Assembly: GCA_951799425.1 (NCBI GenBank)
Contig: OX637402.1
Location: forward strand, 28,302,492-28,366,491
DNA from: Ilex aquifolium
Taxonomy: Eukaryota > Streptophyta > Magnoliopsida > Aquifoliales > Aquifoliaceae
Length of the DNA: 64,000 nt
Direction: 5' to 3'
This document shows positions 58,691-64,000 of this stretch, piece by piece. Position numbers and translations under genes: made by a program. Under the pieces are notes generated by a model. That model ran no database searches and was not told the origin of the DNA. It worked only from the letters and a program-made list of their open reading frames with translations. Numbering within the stretch: the stretch's first letter is position 1; every line of letters begins with the position of its first letter.

Positions 58691-59639
58691 GAGATTTGGA
58701 AGTGATTGCTAACACCATATTCTTTCTGGTGTACACAGCTTGAATCTATGCTAACTAGAGGATTTTTCAGTACATTGCAAGTTTTGGTACATACGGGACT
58801 AGATAAAGTATAATGTTGAATCATGTCTGAGATTATGGTAAATTAAGAACAAATAAGTTTATTTCATTTTGGCTTCAAACTGGTTTATTTGAATCAAAGC
58901 TGGTCACATGTCTGAGAATATGGTAAGGACTCACTTCAGCCTACAACAAGTTGCGGGTTTAAACCTCATCACAGTCGCATTGAAAAAACAGTCCTAGTCC
59001 TAGTCCATGAAATCACCTAGCAATCACTTTCAATTGAAGGGGAGAATTTTTGTTTCTGTGGAATTTTAACTGGCAACGTCCAGATTCATTAGTATTCGGT
59101 GAGAGAATTCTTCCTTTACGTGAAAGGCAGGCATTGGTCTACCGGAAAAAGTTCTCCCCATAATTTTTACAGAAGTTGAATTCTCCACAGCTTGAGTCAG
59201 CTTTGGGTAACCATCAGTCTTTGGACTCAGGGCTGCTACACAAACTCAGATGCATGCACCACAATCATATGCATCTGTTAAAAAAAAAAAATGAGTTTTA
59301 CGGATTCAAACTCAGAACGTCCTTTATTCGATCACCGAACCAATTGGTGTGTGTCAACTTGAAGCATTTTTAGTCACATCTGCTATGTGGATTAGTTATT
59401 TGTCAAAGTTATTTCCTCATTTTCTTTCAACTACTGCACTCTTTATAAAGACTTCGATAATGAATCCCAGAGAAAGCCCATTTGGCCACATCTCTCTTCA
59501 TACAAGATCTGCCATATCTCCACCCAAATAATAACTTAGTTTCCCATTGTGTTGTATTAAAAAAAGATTTTATTGGCTAAGGTAGTGGTGGTGTTCCTAT
59601 TTCTTCTCAATGAATTCTTGTTGTTGGGAGGTCATGATG

Positions 59640-59880
59640 GATCATGAGCTTCTCTTTAACGGTTATAATTTTTTTCTTATGAGTTATAACATGACCTTTA
59701 AAAGTTATAACTTAATCTTTAAAAGTTGTAACTTTGTTATCGATCCCAATCTTTCATGATCGATCATGACTTTTATAAGTTGTAACTTACACTTCAAAAA
59801 AATTGTAACTTAACCTTAAAGAATTATAAATTTCAGTACCGTACCACTAATGATACTGTAATATTTCGCAATCCCTATAT
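59640..59880. repeat. Dispersed repeat, inverted relative to 30714 and 35436 copies
   Basis: Contains AGTTGTAACTTACACTT and GATCGATCATGAC units and ends with CAGTACCGTACCACTAATGA, the reverse complement of the GGTACGGTACTG-type edge of the other copies. Confidence 0.45.
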
Positions 59881-61862
59881 ATCTTCATTCCACACCAGAA
59901 TCTCTCCAATACGTTTTTCATTTAATTTTTTTCTTTGCAAATTATTGATGGATAATTAGCGAGAAAGAGACCAAAATTTCCTACCAGCTAAATAGGAAAA
60001 ACTTGAGAGGAAAAAAAAAAAAAAAAGAATCGTTTTCTTATGATGAAGATTTGAACAAGTACACCCCCTCCCTTGTCTCTCATGTAGCGGCTATATTTTG
60101 TCAAAATTGATGTTCTTGGCAATAATAATGTAAATTAAGGTTAACAAAGTACAAACCCTGTGACTAGTAAATACCTATTTACCGCCTTATGGTGGCCTTG
60201 ATGTTTGAGCCGCTATCATATGAGTAAATTAATGTAATGATTACACTATATTAATAGTGTTAAGTGATATAATTATTTAATATTTTTTTTATAACTTAAA
60301 AAATAAACAAATTAAACTTTACTTAGTTATTGAATTAATTGATGGGTGATTATTAATGTATGGTGACATTAATTGACACTGTTGATATAATATAACGGTG
60401 GCATTCAACATTTTCTGTGTCATACAAATGTCTCGTAGTCATCGTTTTACCTAACCCAAAGTTTCCTGGGCCAAACAACTACCAAAAAACTGTTCCAAGG
60501 TCAGGCCCTTTTCCAATTGGTAGGAGTTCTCTTCAAGCAAAAGATTAGCTGGGTTTGATTGATCACAAGCCAAACCACCACCAAAAACCCACTACCCATT
60601 ATTAGTCAATTCAAATTGCGTGACCACTCTTCCGTTTTTTAAGATGAATTTCAATTCCAAAACATAATCAGAATTTCAATTCCAATCGTTTAGTCGAGTT
60701 CAAAAATGTCAGGTCAGATTTGTATTCGAATTAGGTTCATTTGAGTTGAGTTGAGATTAATCTTTTTTTTTTTGCTATTGGAAAAAAAAGGGTAAGGACA
60801 AAGGAGAGAGGCTAGAGACCATCTTGATAGACTCTCATTGGTGGAATTATGAGACTCTTAATCACCCATCTTACTCATTTTGGAAATGAAGTTAGTTAAG
60901 TTAGCATAGCGGTTTACTATTGTGTCTCAATATCGACTTTAAAACTTGAACTTTTAACATCAAAATGAGAAGTTCGACCAATACATCATTAAACCATCCC
61001 AGTCGATGGTAGTTGAATTCATCGTTCAACCCTTCCAATTAGACCCCTAGTGCCACCACTGTTGGGTTCCATGCAAGAGCTACCACACTTTTTTTTTTAT
61101 CTTTAAAGATAACTAAAAAATAAATATTATTTACATTTAATTTAAAATTTTTATTAAATAAATTACTTTTCCTAATTAGGCCGCTAGTTTTGTTCTAATT
61201 AAAAAGAAAGAAAGAAGAAAAGAAAGAAAGGTACGGGAAGTTTAATGGTTCATGAGAGCTTAGGACCACGAAAAAAGCATAAATCCTTTTAGCACCTCTT
61301 CTGCTATCTACTTGAAACTTTAAGTCTATTCATTGGGTCACGGACATTTCTCTTTTACTCTTAATGAGTGAGCTCAATGACAACTCCCGAAAGCACAAAC
61401 ATACAATGAAATGATGATTCCCCACAACTAATAATTAGAGGAGTTGTCGATGGTATCTAAAAAACAATTAGTATTGAATCGATATTTATTATATTGTAAG
61501 TATTTTTATTATTGTTATGATATTAAAAAAAATAAAAATAATTATAGTAATAATAGTAATAATACCTACAAATGTGATAAATTATCTATCAACTAATAAA
61601 AGTGGTAATTTTTTTTGTTTCGAAATAAAATAATAAAAATAGTTATCATAATAATGATAAAAATATCTATAAATATAATAAATTATTCATAAAAATGACA
61701 AATTTTTTGGTTATAAAATAACTTACAAAAATTATAAAAATATTTATTAAAATAATAAATTTTAGAGATAGAAATATTTTTTCTCAGTACCATAACCAAA
61801 TCCTAAGACTTAAAAAGAAAATCAAAAGACGTTTTGGAATAGCGTGCCATTTCATGGGGGGT

Positions 61863-61936
61863 ATTGTAGCGTATCATTGTCTTTCTAAATGAGAATGATA
61901 TTGTAGCGTATCATTGTCTTTCTAAATGAGAATGAT
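61863..61936 (+). repeat. Tandem duplication, 37-bp unit x 2
   Basis: ATTGTAGCGTATCATTGTCT plus the following 17 bases is exactly repeated from 61900. Confidence 0.9.
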
Positions 61937-62224
61937 TTTGGTTCATGAAACTTCATGGCTGCTGTCTGAACACTTGCACCTTATTTTGAAGTTATATGAT
62001 TTAGGTCGTCGCACGAGAAAGAATCTAAATATCAAGAGGAATGTTCTGGGAAGCTTAATCTAATTTAGACACCTAATTATTGACATAATTTAAAAAAGTG
62101 CAAGAATTTTAGTCAATAGAAAATTTTCAAGCGATTAATTCTGAATGATTCAAATGCATTGTTTCATGACTTCCTTAGATAAATTTAATAGACAAACACA
62201 TAATACAGAGAACTAATAAAAGAA

Positions 62225-62320
62225 GATTCATTTATTAATTCAATCGAAATAACTTCGGTTACAAAAAAAAAAATTGAATGAACAGTCTTGATTGAAATAG
62301 TAATTACTTCAAAAAACTAA
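62225..62320 (-). repeat. Dispersed repeat shared with 43840-43935
   Basis: Reverse-complement match to the segment near 43850, including TAACTTCGGTTACAA and ACAGTCTTGATTGAAAT. May be part of a decayed LTR at about 62040-62590. Confidence 0.4.
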
Positions 62321-62640
62321 TCAAAAATTATTCCTATAATTTTCTAGGTCTTATGGTAGTTTGAATGCATATTCATCTTCTCTACTACATACCTTTTTAT
62401 AGTTATTGTCGTTGACGGTTTTGTCTCCATCAACGGTTATTTAACTGATAACTTCTAGTTATTTATTTTTTTTTTTTTTGAAATGTGTTTGTGATTGATC
62501 ATCTTTCGCCTATCTTCAAATTCTGTCACGTGACATCTTCTTAATACACTCAGATTTGATATTTTAAATACAAACAGTTCCCAAATTAAATATAAATAAC
62601 ATTTTTCTTTAATTTGACATCACCTGTCTTCCCCCGCCCT

Positions 62641-62672
<32 letters not shown>

Positions 62673-64000
62673 TCTATAATATAAAACAGGGTAGACTTCA
62701 ATAAGCTCATTCGACAGTCTTAAATAGACACATCTTACAGCCACTAATATCTCTCTCAAAACTATTCACATTGCACCGTATTTTTAGACATGGATTACCT
62801 CTAGTATAGGCATGTAGTAGACAAATATTGACCTTGCATTTCCATCCACCAACTATTGGATATATGAAGGGGAAGTGATGCTTTTTATAACAAAAGTCAT
62901 ATGTTTGACGAGATACTAATTAATGTGGTTCATTTGTGATTCCATCGACCTGTCGCCAGCCTACCTCCGATCTCTGTGAGTATGTGAAATTCATGAAAAT
63001 TGTACAGACATATTTCAACCTATATATTGTTGAATATATGCATCATATTCTTAAGATTAAAAGGCTTGATTTTCTTTTTTGTTTTTTTTTTTTTAGTAAA
63101 AAGTAAAGAGAACAAGAACAAGACAAGGTAGTTCTCATGGCTAATAGGATAACAGGAAAAATCCAAAACCATCAACGAGTAGACTGTAAAACCTTTCAGA
63201 ATTCAGAGGGACATCAACCTCTATTGGAACATCATCTTCTTTTCAGCTTGAAAAATGAATGAATAGAAAGTAAGAAAATATTGTGCGTTCATCCTGGTGT
63301 CCATTACTCATAAAATATTGTATATTCACAATCAATTGAAGTTTGTTAACAGATTTTTTTTTTTAAAAAAAAAAAAAAATCAACTTTTACGTCGACAAAC
63401 AAGTGTTATGACCATTTTTTATTAAATATAAATACCATATAATAGTAATAATCAAAAAATATTTTTCCATAAAAAGCCAGGGCTCTTCTAAAAGCTGGCA
63501 GCCATGGTCTCGTGTTTCGTCTCCTTTAGCTGGCTTATACAACTTTCACTTTTTCCCCCTAAAGTGACAACAAAAAATCTAATTAATGGGTCTTTCATGG
63601 TACCATTATATATTATCTAAAGGTGAAATAATTACGTGCTTCTTGCATGTCATCTCTCCATAGGATTCATCAAGGTCAATAGTCATCATCATTACTAGAG
63701 GCCGAGCCAGGTTTCTACTTGAGGGGCTAAAAGCTATTAATAAAAAATTTATAAAAAGTAATTAGAACCATTTATAAATTTAAAAAAAAAAAATTGAAGA
63801 GGGGGGTAATGTATTCTTATGTTAGATAAAGTTTGTTGTTCTCACACTATGTATATAAAGTCAAATTAAAATGTCAATGAGCCAAGTCTACCTTGCGTGT
63901 ACAATAACTATAAGTGTAGCTTCCCCCAAATCTCTTCCATCGTCTACCTTGCGTGAACACACACACAAAAAAAGAGCCTTTTTTCTTGAATTTTTCTTTA

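Larger units (their letters stand above)
58051..64000. other. Gene-free right flank
   Basis: Six kilobases without a recognisable gene. It contains a possible organelle-derived insert (58510-58680), a dispersed repeat (59640-59880), a 37-bp tandem duplication (61863-61936), CT and CA microsatellites (62640-62673) and A+T-rich DNA with many homopolymer runs. A GGAGCCAG/GGGGCTAA-type repeat edge is at 63697-63735. Confidence 0.6.

Noticed and set aside
58394..58824. Overlapping frames of 70-107 codons on both strands
   Set aside because: They cover the putative organellar insert, with no recognisable protein and no consistent start.
1..64000. CRISPR arrays, bacterial operons or rRNA genes
   Set aside because: None seen. 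The window is plant nuclear DNA and its repeats are tandem or transposon-derived, without regular spacers.

Overview
The window is nuclear DNA from a flowering plant, most likely a eudicot. It is A+T-rich and gene-poor. Genes have GT-AG introns, and the families present are plant-specific: phytocyanin, UGT85-type glucosyltransferase, BAHD acyltransferase, root-cap protein and ATL RING-H2 ligase. The intergenic DNA is mostly transposon debris. I cannot name the species.

Genes, left to right: a phytocyanin (minus, cut by the left edge, 1-997); a two-exon UGT85A-like glucosyltransferase (plus, 8178-11171); a truncated, frameshifted BAHD acyltransferase pseudogene (plus, 13426-14077); a six-exon coiled-coil protein gene (minus, 16539-27931); two five-exon paralogues encoding a small, probably plastid-targeted, single-helix membrane protein of unknown function (minus, 33357-35357 and 45162-47464); a Pack-MULE carrying a DNA polymerase delta small-subunit-like fragment (37250-39246); a root-cap protein pseudogene (minus, 51720-52109); and an intronless ATL-type RING-H2 E3 ligase (plus, 56830-58050). 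I see no gene in 58051-64000.

The most unusual structure is intron 2 of the coiled-coil gene, 9.7 kb long. It holds a long inverted-repeat element (about 18730-26994) with a Ty1/copia relic in its middle. The left arm of that element is split at a (TA)n tract by a decayed endogenous pararetrovirus-like locus (about 19242-24160). This viral locus is partly palindromic, so two copies of its promoter region face outward. One of them points the same way as the host gene. All host exons are nevertheless intact and in phase.

A second theme is small DNA transposons with readable target-site duplications. Seven MULE-like elements share GGGTAAATTA-type ends; four have perfect 9-bp duplications. hAT-like elements have 8-bp duplications, and a solo LTR has a perfect 5-bp duplication. 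Several are nested, so relative insertion order can be read. G/C-rich trinucleotide arrays (GGT/GGC/ACA) recur at four places and create false open reading frames.

Exon boundaries were read by eye from splice sites, phase continuity and family resemblance. No database search or transcript evidence was available.
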